From Lachnospiraceae bacterium (GTDB taxonomy: Bacteria; Bacillota; Clostridia; Lachnospirales; Lachnospiraceae), in assembly GCA_029071325.1 (NCBI GenBank), contig JAIEAP010000001.1, positions 1 to 64,000 of the forward strand: 64,000 nucleotides of DNA, read 5' to 3'. Shown here one piece after another: positions 1 to 7,364 of the stretch. Under the pieces are notes generated by a model. That model searched no databases and had not been told where the DNA came from. It saw only the letters and a program-made list of their open reading frames with translations. Each line of letters begins with the position of its first letter. The first letter of the stretch is position 1. The position numbers were made by a program, and so were the translations under genes.

Positions 1-162
1 AGCCCCCGCAGTATTGGCTTGCCAATACTGCTAGGGGGTTATCATCTATGGCAGAGCCAAGATGATAACCGCACTGCCCCGATCTGGCTGACACTTCATA
101 AATGAAGCGTCAGCTCTCGCGGCAGTCGCCAAATGGATAAGCAAGCTTATCCGCTTGGCTCG
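1..162. other. oriT-like cluster of stacked hairpins upstream of mob
   Basis: Four strong inverted repeats lie back to back just before the relaxase gene. Stem 1 is CAGTATTGGC/GCCAATACTG (9-30) inside a CCCCC/GGGGG clamp (3-38). Stem 2 is GGTTATCATCT (37-47)/AGATGATAACC (60-70) with an inner TGGC/GCCA. Stem 3 pairs 87-99 with 102-114 with one mismatch and sits inside ACTGCC (73-78)/GGCAGT (121-126). Stem 4 is GGATAAGC/GCTTATCC (135-152) inside GCCAA/TTGGC. Known: MobV relaxases nick at hairpin-bearing oriT sites directly upstream of their own gene. Inference: this is the oriT and mob promoter region; the nick site cannot be located by eye. Confidence 0.6.
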
Positions 163-190
163 TTGCCCGCAGAAATCAAGGAGGAAGGAC

Positions 191-1471
191 ATGGGAGAAA
201 TCTCTTTCAGCAACCACATCAGCAACAAGAAGAGCGCCATTAACAGCAAGGCAAAACTTGCAGGGGTTGCAAAACACAATCTGAGGAAGTATCATTCGCA
301 GGATTACAGCAGGGATAACATCACGCTTCTTTATGGGACAACGAATCTCATGCAGGACGTGAAAGATGTTTACCGAAAAGAGTTTGACGCTGCCCTGCAT
401 GAATACAATACAAAGCAGACAAGACCAGAAAGACGGATTGACGATTATTTTGAACATGTATCCGAAACAGAACAGGATATGGCAGTGGAAATCATCATAC
501 AATGCGGGGATAAGGGCTTTTGGGAACAGAACATGGATGACAGGATATTTATGAAGCAGGTCTATAAGCAGTTGCTTTTAAAGCTACAAGAATACTTGCC
601 GGATTTTAAGGTTGCCAATGCGGTGGTCCATTTTGATGAGGCAAGCCCGCACATGCACGTTGTAGGGGTTCCGATAGGTAGGGGATTTAAGCGGGGGTTG
701 TCAACAAAAGTGTCAAAACGTTCCGTATTCACTCCCCAAGTCCTGTCAGAAGTTTTGCAGGATAAAATGCGGGCGGATGCAAACCATTATATGAAAGCCA
801 TCTTCCAGCAGGAAGTAAAGGAAAAGAAAAAGGGAAAAAATCATGACCTAAGTGTTGCAGAATACAAAGTTGCAAAGGAAGAAGAGAAAATTGAAAAATT
901 ATCAACAGATAAAATAGAACTGGAGGCTGACCTTCTCGTCCTGAATCATAAAAAATCCACTACGCAGAAGAAACTGGAGGAACTGGGCGGGGAGATTGAA
1001 AGCTCCAATATCTTTCTTAAAGCAATCCGACAGATAAAACAGTTTATACAGGCGTATCTTCCCTTTGCACCATTGATTGAGGAATTTGCGAACCATGTGG
1101 AACGCGGGGCGGATATAGAGGCAGGAAACAGCTTTCGCGGCTTGCTGACCGCACTTGGAGAACTGCTAAATTCATTCAAGGAGATCGTAAAAGACGGATT
1201 ATGCTGGTTCCCACGCCTTATGCGGTGGCAGACTTCAAAAGGTGAAGTTTCCCCTGTGTTTGAAGATAACAGGAATGAAGGCTATTACTACCGACTGAAA
1301 TCTTATATGGATATCCATACAAGGCAGGAATACCCAAAAGAATTGATACAGCCGGAAATCAAGCCGGAAAACCGTACAGGCACGATAGAACAGCTGGCGC
1401 AGAATGTGGAGGCTGTCGAAAAGCAGGTACAGCTTATGGGTGTAAAGATGAGCCAGAATCATATACATTAA
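191..1471 (+). CDS. mob: MobV-family relaxase (Mob/Pre plasmid mobilisation protein)
   Basis: 426 aa. Nicks DNA at oriT so that a plasmid or mobilisable element can be carried by a helper conjugation system. The N-terminal two thirds match the Mob_Pre family; the metal-binding motif HFDEASPHMH lies at about residues 147-156 (H147, D149, E150, H154, H156). The C-terminal part is helical and charged (about 210-290), typical of these proteins. The ATG at 191 is chosen because AAGGAGGAAGG precedes it at good distance; an in-frame ATG at 155 has no such site. The hairpin cluster at 1-162 directly upstream supports an oriT-mob unit. No replication gene is seen on this side, so the rest of the element lies left of the window or is lost. 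The family is clear. Confidence 0.9.
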   Translation: MGEISFSNHISNKKSAINSKAKLAGVAKHNLRKYHSQDYSRDNITLLYGTTNLMQDVKDVYRKEFDAALHEYNTKQTRPERRIDDYFEHVSETEQDMAVEIIIQCGDKGFWEQNMDDRIFMKQVYKQLLLKLQEYLPDFKVANAVVHFDEASPHMHVVGVPIGRGFKRGLSTKVSKRSVFTPQVLSEVLQDKMRADANHYMKAIFQQEVKEKKKGKNHDLSVAEYKVAKEEEKIEKLSTDKIELEADLLVLNHKKSTTQKKLEELGGEIESSNIFLKAIRQIKQFIQAYLPFAPLIEEFANHVERGADIEAGNSFRGLLTALGELLNSFKEIVKDGLCWFPRLMRWQTSKGEVSPVFEDNRNEGYYYRLKSYMDIHTRQEYPKELIQPEIKPENRTGTIEQLAQNVEAVEKQVQLMGVKMSQNHIH

Positions 1472-1572
1472 ATTTGGCGGATATAATACAACGGACAAAA
1501 CTTAAAATTTTGTAATGCACAAATGTACTTGACCCAGAAAATCAAAACCAACACATGTGTTTGATGCTAAAC

Positions 1573-2121
1573 CTACTTTTTTCCCATATTCCACAGATGC
1601 TCAATCAGTTCTTTCGGTAATACGGCAAGCGTGTGTTCTGCCATCTCCTCAGGAGAATCAGCCATATCTCTTGAAAACCAGAGCAAAAAGTGGTTAAAAG
1701 TGCCGCCGATATGAAAGGCAATGTTATATTGCATATAAAGGTTTTTATCTTCAGGTTTGTCAGAACCTAAATATTTTTTCAGGACATCTAAGAATAAAAA
1801 AGCCAGACCATTTTTATAGATTGCAAGCATCTGTTCTTTACAGCTATGATAATGTTGGTATACATTGATCAGATGTTCCTTGAATTTGGGCTTTTGCTCC
1901 TTGTCCCATTTTAAAATATCTTCAGAAAGGCAGTCAAGAAAATAAAAAATGATATCTTCTTTTCTCTCAAAATGACGATAGTAGGTAGAACGGTTTACAC
2001 CTGCTTTCTGAACGATTTCTCCCACAGTGATTTCCTCGAAAGGTTTTTGGTTCATAAGAAGTAATAAGCTTTCTGTTATAAAGGATTTCATCATTTCCGA
2101 GGTTGTAGATTTACGTCTCAT
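1573..2121 (-). CDS. TetR/AcrR-family transcriptional regulator
   Basis: 182 aa. The N-terminal HTH (about residues 8-55) has the TetR pattern with VGEIVQKAGVNRSTYYRHF as the recognition part; the C-terminal 120 residues are the ligand-binding helical domain with a TetR_C-like pattern. Divergent from the MFS transporter at 2291, with 169 bp between the two starts. This is the usual arrangement of a local repressor of an efflux pump. Repeated GCAACAAAT sites in the intergenic region are likely its operators. Start ATG at 2121 gives MRRKST; the open frame continues upstream across the promoter but has no ribosome site. The inducer is unknown. Confidence 0.88.
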   Translation of the reverse strand: MRRKSTTSEMMKSFITESLLLLMNQKPFEEITVGEIVQKAGVNRSTYYRHFERKEDIIFYFLDCLSEDILKWDKEQKPKFKEHLINVYQHYHSCKEQMLAIYKNGLAFLFLDVLKKYLGSDKPEDKNLYMQYNIAFHIGGTFNHFLLWFSRDMADSPEEMAEHTLAVLPKELIEHLWNMGKK

Positions 2122-2124
2122 AAA

Positions 2125-2211
2125 GCAACAAATACCCCCTTTGTGTTGCAATTTAGAATGCATTTGTTGACTGCAAAATGAATTAATACTATAATCAAAA
2201 AGCAACAAATG
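2125..2211 (+). promoter_or_regulatory. MFS-gene promoter flanked by TetR-type operators
   Basis: TTGACT (2167-2172), a 17-bp spacer and TATAAT (2190-2195) form a near-consensus sigma-A promoter pointing at the MFS gene. CATTTGTTG (2161-2169) overlaps the -35 and its inverse GCAACAAATG (2202-2211) sits at the expected start of transcription; a third copy GCAACAAAT is at 2125-2133 near the tetR start. Inference: these are operators for the divergent TetR protein, which would repress both genes. Confidence 0.7.
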
Positions 2212-2290
2212 TTTCTTTTTTGTCAAAATAACATATGAAACAGATGTTGTCAATATATATGAGAAAATTTTAGAAAAGAGGTAAATCAAA

Positions 2291-3511
2291 TTGGAAACAA
2301 AAGGAATGACACAAAGTACAGATAGAAAGAAATACCTATTCGCTTTTTTAACGGTTATGGCGATTTTTTCTATGGGACAAATCGCTGGCTCTATTGATGC
2401 AGCCATTGCGCTGATTGGACAGAATTTTGGACTGTCATCGTCCATGACAATGTATGTATCATCTGTCGCCGCTCTGGCAAGCGTTATATTTGGACTTGTA
2501 GTTGGTTTGATTGCCGGCAAAAAGGTAAGCTATAAGGCGGTTGCCTGCTTTGCGGGTGTATGTGTGCTTGTCGGAGGACTTGTTCCGTTCTTTGTAAAGA
2601 ATTATGCGGTTCTTTTAGTTTTTCGCGCAGTTTATGGCATAGGGTATGGCGCTATGATGAGCTTGCAGAATACCTTCGCAAGTCTTACACTTCCGAAAGA
2701 AAAACAGGCATCTGCTTTGGGAATCGGAATGTTTATAGGATACGGTACAAACTGTATCTTACAGTTTATAGGTGGAATTTTAGCTGAAAAAGGTTGGAAT
2801 TTTGTGTTTTTGAATAATCTTTTGTTGCTCATTCCGTTTGTCATTCTTCTGATCTGCTGTCCCAATATTCCAAACAATGATTCTGTAAAACAAGAGGCAG
2901 AAAAGAAAGGGCGTCATGCTTATCCCGCTGTTATCTTTGTAATGTGTATTGTCATGGCTCTGATAGGTCTTTTAATATCGCCCTTGCTTATTGGCTGCTC
3001 GTTTCTTAGCGCGAATATTAATCCTTCTACTACCATTGCTGGTATTGTAGCGGTATGCTTCTCACTGGGTTGCATGGTCGGAGGGCTTGTTTATCCGGTA
3101 ATTTCAAAAAAGCTGGGACGCTATTGTTTTACCTGCTTTTTGCTTATAGCAGCGATTGGAGCGGCAGGCAGTGCATTTGCCAATGCGATTCCGATTCTTT
3201 GTATTACAATCTTTCTTGGCGGTATGGGCTTTTCCACCACGCAGTCTGGTGCGATGATGGTAACGGGAGCCAGTGTTGCAAAATCCTCTGTTGCTATGGC
3301 CTCATCAATGATTATGGCATGTTTTAATCTCGGTGTGTTTCTGTGTAGTCCTTTTCAATCTCTGATTGGCAGTATTCCGGGAAGCGATGCACTCTATGCT
3401 CCGCTTTATATTGGTGCAGTTATTTTTGTAATAGGTGCCGTATTTTTTGCAGTCTATAATCCATTTCAAAGAAAAAGGTATATGGGCAAAAAACTATCAA
3501 AGCTCTCTTGA
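2291..3511 (+). CDS. MFS transporter, probable drug efflux
   Basis: 406 aa with about 12 hydrophobic segments, so an integral membrane protein of the major facilitator superfamily. The loop after TM2 has the basic VGLIAGKKVSYK pattern of MFS motif A and the fifth segment resembles the motif C region. It probably exports a toxic compound or drug, as inferred from the divergent TetR regulator; the substrate cannot be read from sequence. The TTG at 2291 is chosen because AGAGG lies 9 nt upstream; the next in-frame ATG (2306) has its AAGG too close. The stop codon overlaps the -35 box of the next promoter. Confidence 0.85.
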   Translation: METKGMTQSTDRKKYLFAFLTVMAIFSMGQIAGSIDAAIALIGQNFGLSSSMTMYVSSVAALASVIFGLVVGLIAGKKVSYKAVACFAGVCVLVGGLVPFFVKNYAVLLVFRAVYGIGYGAMMSLQNTFASLTLPKEKQASALGIGMFIGYGTNCILQFIGGILAEKGWNFVFLNNLLLLIPFVILLICCPNIPNNDSVKQEAEKKGRHAYPAVIFVMCIVMALIGLLISPLLIGCSFLSANINPSTTIAGIVAVCFSLGCMVGGLVYPVISKKLGRYCFTCFLLIAAIGAAGSAFANAIPILCITIFLGGMGFSTTQSGAMMVTGASVAKSSVAMASSMIMACFNLGVFLCSPFQSLIGSIPGSDALYAPLYIGAVIFVIGAVFFAVYNPFQRKRYMGKKLSKLS

Positions 3512-3536
3512 CAAGTTAATGTAGATGAACTAAAAT
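3508..3536 (+). promoter_or_regulatory. Promoter of the DUF5131 gene
   Basis: TTGACA (3508-3513), a 17-bp spacer and TAAAAT (3531-3536). The -35 box contains the TGA stop of the MFS gene. Predicted start of transcription is about 3543, which leaves a leader of roughly 55 nt. Confidence 0.6.
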
Positions 3537-3599
3537 GTAGTTAATTTCGGTGAACTTTGTTTCAAATGTGAGAAAAACTTTATTTTGGAGGATGTGACC

Positions 3600-4340
3600 A
3601 TGCAAAACGACCAAGTTGGAAAAGCGATTCCGTGGAACCCGTGGCACGGGTGCAAAAAGGTAAGTCCGGGCTGTAAAAACTGCTTTGTATACAAGCAGGA
3701 CAGGAGATATGGAAGAGATACAACTAAAATTGAAAAGGGGAAGACCACTTATGAACTCAGGGATAAGGATGTACCGCCTCATTCCTTGATCAAACTATGC
3801 TTTTCTTCTGATTTCTTTATCGAAGAAGCCGATATGTGGCGGGAGGGCTGCTGGGATTATATCCGGCGGAGAAAAGATTGCACTTTCGTCATGACCACCA
3901 AGCGACCGGAACGGATTAAGCTGTGCGTCCCGGATGATTGGGGCGATGGTTGGGAACACGTCTATATCAGTATCTCCATTGAGAATCAGGAGATGGCCGA
4001 TATTCGCTTGAAGCATTTCCTAGAAGCTCCAGTCAAACACCGGGAGGTATTTTGTTCTCCCCTGATCGGTCCGATCTCTCTGGGGAAATACCTGGACACA
4101 GGCTTGATTAAATGTGTGAATGTCGGTGGAGAAATGGCTCCTAAAGCAGATGTCCGACCCATCGAGTATGAATGGGTAAAGGCTCTGTATCTGGAGGCTA
4201 GGGAACGGAATATTGAGTTTTATTTCCATCAATGCGGCTCTATGTTTTTGCGGGATGGGAAAAACATTGGCAAATGGAATCTAAACGAACAAATCAAACG
4301 TGCTGAAGATATACAACATGAGCTTGAAAAAACGTTCTGA
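3600..4340 (+). CDS. DUF5131 family protein (phage Gp37/Gp68-like)
   Basis: 246 aa. The N-terminus carries the family signature IPWNPWHGCKKVSPGC followed by KNC, a C-x6-C-x2-C cysteine triad at about residues 20-31. Known for the family: the triad resembles iron-sulfur cluster ligands of radical-SAM-like proteins, and members occur in phages and mobile elements; the reaction is not established. Later blocks such as FVMTTKRPERI and CVNVGGEMAPKADVRPI also fit. Start ATG at 3600 follows GGAGG with 8-nt spacing; a TTG at 3585 overlaps that ribosome site and was rejected. It has its own promoter and appears to be a single-gene unit inside the accessory block. Confidence 0.75.
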   Translation: MQNDQVGKAIPWNPWHGCKKVSPGCKNCFVYKQDRRYGRDTTKIEKGKTTYELRDKDVPPHSLIKLCFSSDFFIEEADMWREGCWDYIRRRKDCTFVMTTKRPERIKLCVPDDWGDGWEHVYISISIENQEMADIRLKHFLEAPVKHREVFCSPLIGPISLGKYLDTGLIKCVNVGGEMAPKADVRPIEYEWVKALYLEARERNIEFYFHQCGSMFLRDGKNIGKWNLNEQIKRAEDIQHELEKTF

Positions 4341-4352
4341 GAGGATACGATC

Positions 4353-4391
4353 ATGAATGTAAATGGTTTGAAACGAGGGCTTTATGGATAA
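4353..4391 (+). CDS. Possible 12-residue leader peptide ahead of marR
   Basis: A short frame starts at ATG 4353 after GAGAGGA and stops at 4391, overlapping the first codons of the MarR gene (start 4384) by 8 nt. It reads MNVNGLKRGLYG. The overlap would allow translational coupling. Nothing beyond position and ribosome site supports expression. Confidence 0.25.
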   Translation: MNVNGLKRGLYG

Positions 4392-4815
4392 ATACTTTGT
4401 TGCTAATGCAGTGCTTTCGATTTTTGTAAAAAGCTATGCGGAACTAAAAAAAGATTTGCCGATTCGTCCAAGCGAGATGGGAGTTCTTAACATCATCACA
4501 GAAACACCGGGACTCCATACACCGATGATGCTTGCCGAGGCACTGAAAGTATCAAAACCGATGATCACTGCACATCTGACTTCTTTAATGAATAAGGGGT
4601 ATATCACAAAGCAGCCTTCTCTTGAAGATAAGCGTGCTTACTATATCGTGCCTACTGAAAAGGCCAGAGCATTGGTAAAGGATGCGAAAGAAGATTTATA
4701 TTGGCATCTTGAGAAATTGACGAATGGTTTGGGAGAAGAACGGTTTGATCTGTTGGTAAAGCTGGCCGAGGAAGCAACCAATATTTTAGAAGAGATAAAG
4801 GGCGGAGAAAAATGA
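4384..4815 (+). CDS. MarR-family transcriptional regulator
   Basis: 143 aa. A winged-helix regulator: the recognition region is near MLAEALKVSKPMITAHLTSL (about residues 55-75), followed by the wing with EDKRAYYIVPTEKA, a hallmark of MarR proteins. Flanking helices form the dimer domain. Its stop codon overlaps the ATG of a MATE-type pump gene (ATGA at 4812-4815), so it once formed a regulator-pump operon. That pump is now a fragment, so the regulator may have lost its local target. GAGGG lies upstream of the ATG at 4384. Confidence 0.85.
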   Translation: MDKYFVANAVLSIFVKSYAELKKDLPIRPSEMGVLNIITETPGLHTPMMLAEALKVSKPMITAHLTSLMNKGYITKQPSLEDKRAYYIVPTEKARALVKDAKEDLYWHLEKLTNGLGEERFDLLVKLAEEATNILEEIKGGEK

Positions 4816-4998
4816 GGATATCAGGTCAGCCTGTAAACCCGCTTGCGATAGCACCCATCGGAAAGATGCTGGCATAATTTGCTGTCTTGGCGATTATAAG
4901 CAATCTAATTACATTTGTATTTAACATCGTCGATCAGATTTTTATTGGGCAGAATCTTGGGATTCTTGGCATTACGGGACTGTCGGGAATGACAGTCC
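4812..4998 (+). pseudogene. Remnant of a MATE-family efflux pump gene
   Basis: The frame starting at ATG 4812 reads NPLAIAPIGKMLA, hits a TAA stop at 4875-4877, then continues in the same frame with FAVLAIISNLITFVF and NIVDQIFIGQNLGILG. This is the conserved first-helix region of MATE multidrug transporters, which normally exceed 440 residues. Similarity ends near 4998, where unrelated sequence begins. So the gene has a nonsense mutation and has lost about nine tenths of its length. It overlaps the marR stop codon, as an intact marR-MATE pair would. Confidence 0.75.
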
Positions 4999-5016
4999 CT
5001 ATACAAAAAGGGTATG

Positions 5017-5256
5017 CTACCACAAGTCTAATGAATCTTCCGTCTCTACCCATATTTGCATACTGCCCTCAAGATATAGCCTTGCATATTCGATTGGTTT
5101 ATCTATTGCTAACGCATTTAAGGCACATTCAGAGCATGGCGTTGTTTTCAACCTTTCTTCTGCTTTGTTGCAATCTATCCGCAAAAAGTAGCCAGCATAA
5201 GTATATATGTCAATACTGTTATGATTAATGTTGTATGTTGCATAAATAATATTCAT
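5017..5256 (-). CDS. Small protein resembling DUF6061
   Basis: 79 aa. It reads IIYATYNINHNSIDIYT, then a central YFLRIDC block and a C-terminal IEYARLYLEG block. This layout resembles DUF6061 proteins as I remember them (short proteins of gut Firmicutes, often in mobile regions, function unknown). The purine-rich AAGAAAGAAG upstream of the ATG at 5256 may serve as ribosome site. It is antisense to the surrounding genes and abuts the truncated MATE fragment, so it may have arrived with the event that removed the pump. The family call is from memory. Confidence 0.45.
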   Translation of the reverse strand: MNIIYATYNINHNSIDIYTYAGYFLRIDCNKAEERLKTTPCSECALNALAIDKPIEYARLYLEGSMQIWVETEDSLDLW

Positions 5257-5551
5257 TCTTATTTTTCTTCTTTCTTTAAAATTTTTGAAAGCATTTCAAT
5301 CAGTTCACCATACCTGTTCATTTTGTGTTATAATGTTTTCTGTGATTTTGTTTCCCTTATTTTTTCCCTTATCAGGGTTCATAATGAATTGTGGGAAGAT
5401 ATAACACAAGGGAAACAATAAGGGAAAGCTCACCTGCGATAAATTTAGTGTTTTCAAGGGTTAGCGGAGATTTTAATAACAAAATATAACAGCTAATGTT
5501 TCCCTTAAAAATCATCAAATCACAATCGGGATTTAAGATGGAGGTCGTTAT
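5257..5551. repeat. Gene-free stretch with TTCCCTTAT repeats
   Basis: No convincing gene. The stretch holds TTTCCCTTATT (5351-5361) and its inverse AATAAGGGAAA (5417-5427), a second direct TTCCCTTAT at 5364-5372, and a further TTTCCCTTA near 5500. These could form a long hairpin or be residues of a lost element end. A 66-codon forward frame at 5221-5421 has no ribosome site and unusual composition. Confidence 0.4.
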
Positions 5552-5791
5552 ATGGAGCAGAAACTATCCAGAGAAGAACTCGTTGATTTGGTGGAAACGA
5601 TTATGAGTGTGCATGATAAAAAGACTGGGAGGTTGTTGACAGAGGAAGAACATTGTGCGTTGGTAGCAAAATTCAAGAAAGGAATCAACCATCCGGGAGG
5701 GAGTGATTTAATCTATTATCCAGAGTTAGTTGGTCTGCCCAAGGAGCCAACTGTTGATGAAATTGTTGACTTGGCGATAAAAGGTGTTTGA
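5552..5791 (+). CDS. Colicin/pyocin DNase immunity-like protein (Im7/Im9 family)
   Basis: 79 aa, acidic. The central block INHPGGSDLIYYP matches the conserved HPxGxDLIYYP segment of Im2/Im7/Im9, whose Asp-Tyr-Tyr residues contact the colicin DNase. The N-terminal helix SREELVDLVETIM and the 79-85 residue size also fit the four-helix immunity fold (Colicin_Pyocin family). Known: such proteins bind and inactivate a cognate HNH nuclease toxin. No toxin gene is next to it, so it is an orphan immunity gene or its partner was lost; it may protect against toxins of neighbouring strains. GGAGG lies 7-8 nt before the ATG. Confidence 0.75.
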   Translation: MEQKLSREELVDLVETIMSVHDKKTGRLLTEEEHCALVAKFKKGINHPGGSDLIYYPELVGLPKEPTVDEIVDLAIKGV

Positions 5792-5863
5792 GATAATAAT
5801 ACAACTTCCGGTTTTTTAGGGAGTTAGACAGGGAAACAAATCGGAATCTAAAGGTGAGCGGAA

Positions 5864-6352
5864 ATGGATATTGAATTTAGAAAAATAACAGAGTTCCCTC
5901 GCGGAACACTTGCAACTCTTTTGAGAGACGGTTATTCTTTCGAACCGAAATTCGAGCGCGATTGGCATAAACAATGGCAAGAGTTTGATGACTTCTTTTA
6001 TGATAACCCCCATATTGCTGAGGTTAGTGGATTTATGACCGTCTTGGAAGGAAAGCCTATCGGGTTTGTTTCGTGGAATCCAACAAATCTACCTGAATCA
6101 ACAGAAGTTGGACATAACTGTATTTTAACGGAATACAAGGGAAACGGCTATGGAAAACGACAGATGCGAGAAGCAGTTCAACGCATGATTGCGCAAGGGG
6201 CGAATAAGATAGTTGTCTGGACAAGTGAAATTTGTGTTCCCGCTCAACACACCTATGAAAGTACAGGCTTTCAATTTGTAAAAAAGAGTGAGGAAACATT
6301 TCACCCTGAATATTCAGGGCATAGAATACATTACGAAATTGTAGTAAGCTGA
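5864..6352 (+). CDS. GNAT-family N-acetyltransferase
   Basis: 162 aa. Uses acetyl-CoA to acetylate an unknown amine. The core GNAT signature is visible: a beta strand with GFVSWNPTN, then the pyrophosphate-binding loop EYKGNGYGKRQM at about residues 92-103, and the C-terminal TYESTGFQFVKKSEE. It stands alone in a run of unrelated small enzyme genes (VOC protein, second GNAT), each with its own ribosome site, typical of resistance-type cargo in an accessory region. The substrate is not predictable. Confidence 0.82.
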   Translation: MDIEFRKITEFPRGTLATLLRDGYSFEPKFERDWHKQWQEFDDFFYDNPHIAEVSGFMTVLEGKPIGFVSWNPTNLPESTEVGHNCILTEYKGNGYGKRQMREAVQRMIAQGANKIVVWTSEICVPAQHTYESTGFQFVKKSEETFHPEYSGHRIHYEIVVS

Positions 6353-6382
6353 ATTCTCATTTGCAGAAGGAGATAAAGCCCA

Positions 6383-6748
6383 ATGAGATTGAAAAATGTA
6401 CTGATTGTTGTAAAAGATATAGAAAAGTCAAAAAAGTTTTACCATGATTTGTTTGGTTTGGAAATGTTAGTGAATAATGACGGCAATATGATTCTGACAG
6501 AAGGTCTTGTGCTTCAGGATGAAAAGGTATGGAAAAAGTTCCTCGAAAAAGAAATTATCCCAGAAAACAATTCCTGCGAGTTATATTTTGAAGAAAATGA
6601 TATTGAAGCATTTGCCCAAAAACTTGAAAATTTGTACCCGTCAATTAAGTATGTCAACAGGCTTATGACGCATAGTTGGGGACAGAAAGTGATTCGTTTT
6701 TATGATTTTGACGGCAATTTAATTGAAGTGGGAACGCCAATGGAATGA
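6383..6748 (+). CDS. VOC-superfamily (glyoxalase/bleomycin-resistance fold) protein
   Basis: 121 aa. The start MRLKNVLIVVKDIEKSKKFY and the end FYDFDGNLIEVG are the two ends of a VOC beta-alpha-beta-beta-beta repeat. The terminal Glu in LIEVG is a typical metal ligand, but the usual N-terminal His/Gln ligand is not obvious. Members bind drugs, isomerise, or cleave small molecules; the substrate is unknown. The ribosome site is GAAGGAGAT, about 9 nt before ATG, and the gap to the preceding GNAT gene is 30 nt, so the two may be cotranscribed. Confidence 0.8.
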   Translation: MRLKNVLIVVKDIEKSKKFYHDLFGLEMLVNNDGNMILTEGLVLQDEKVWKKFLEKEIIPENNSCELYFEENDIEAFAQKLENLYPSIKYVNRLMTHSWGQKVIRFYDFDGNLIEVGTPME

Positions 6749-6816
6749 AATAGAAAACTCCTAATTTATCAGAGAGTTGTATGAATTAAAAAATTAGAAG
6801 TTATGCGGAGGAGAGT

Positions 6817-7332
6817 ATGCATAATGTTAAAATAAAAACAGAGCATCTTTTACTTCGACCTTTGATTGTTGCTGATGCTAATGAGGTTTTCGAATGGGTC
6901 AGCGATGAAAGAGTTTCACGCTATATGGTTTATACGACATATACAAGCATTGAGCAGGTTAGAGAATGGCTTGCATTTGTTGAAAAAGACACAAGTACAT
7001 ATAATTTTGGCTTTGAACGGCTTTCGGACGGAAAGCTTATAGGAAGTGGAGATATAGGTACAGACAGCAAAAATGGATATTGGAGATTTGGCTATAATCT
7101 ACGCTATGATTGTTGGGGAAATGGCTATGCAACAGAGGCTGCTAAAGCAATGATAGAGTATGTGCGCAAAAAATTTGGAGCAACGCATTTTGTTTCAAGC
7201 CATGCCGAGAAAAACTTAGCTTCGGGTCATGTTATGGAAAAGTGTGGACTACATTTTGTAGGTTATGGAGATTTTCAAAAACTGGACGCAAGTTGTAAAA
7301 TGAGATCAATGGTGTATGAGGGAGAATTCTAA
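6817..7332 (+). CDS. RimJ/RimL-type GNAT acetyltransferase
   Basis: 171 aa. Opens with IKTEHLLLRPLIVADANEVF, the standard N-terminus of the RimJ/RimL ribosomal-protein acetyltransferase group, and carries the acetyl-CoA loop YDCWGNGYATEAAKAMIEY at about residues 101-119 and the late block ASGHVMEKCGLHFVGYG. Members acetylate protein N-termini, antibiotics or other amines; the target here is unknown. It is the last gene of the AT-rich left block. GGAGGAG precedes the ATG. A convergent helicase gene ends 33 nt further on. Confidence 0.85.
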   Translation: MHNVKIKTEHLLLRPLIVADANEVFEWVSDERVSRYMVYTTYTSIEQVREWLAFVEKDTSTYNFGFERLSDGKLIGSGDIGTDSKNGYWRFGYNLRYDCWGNGYATEAAKAMIEYVRKKFGATHFVSSHAEKNLASGHVMEKCGLHFVGYGDFQKLDASCKMRSMVYEGEF

Positions 7333-7364
7333 CTTTCTAGCAAGGATTTGAAAAAAGCGAGGAC

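Noticed and set aside
5221..5421. Forward 66-codon frame
   Set aside because: No ribosome site, composition of low-complexity Phe/Ser and position inside TTCCCTTAT repeats; not gene-like.
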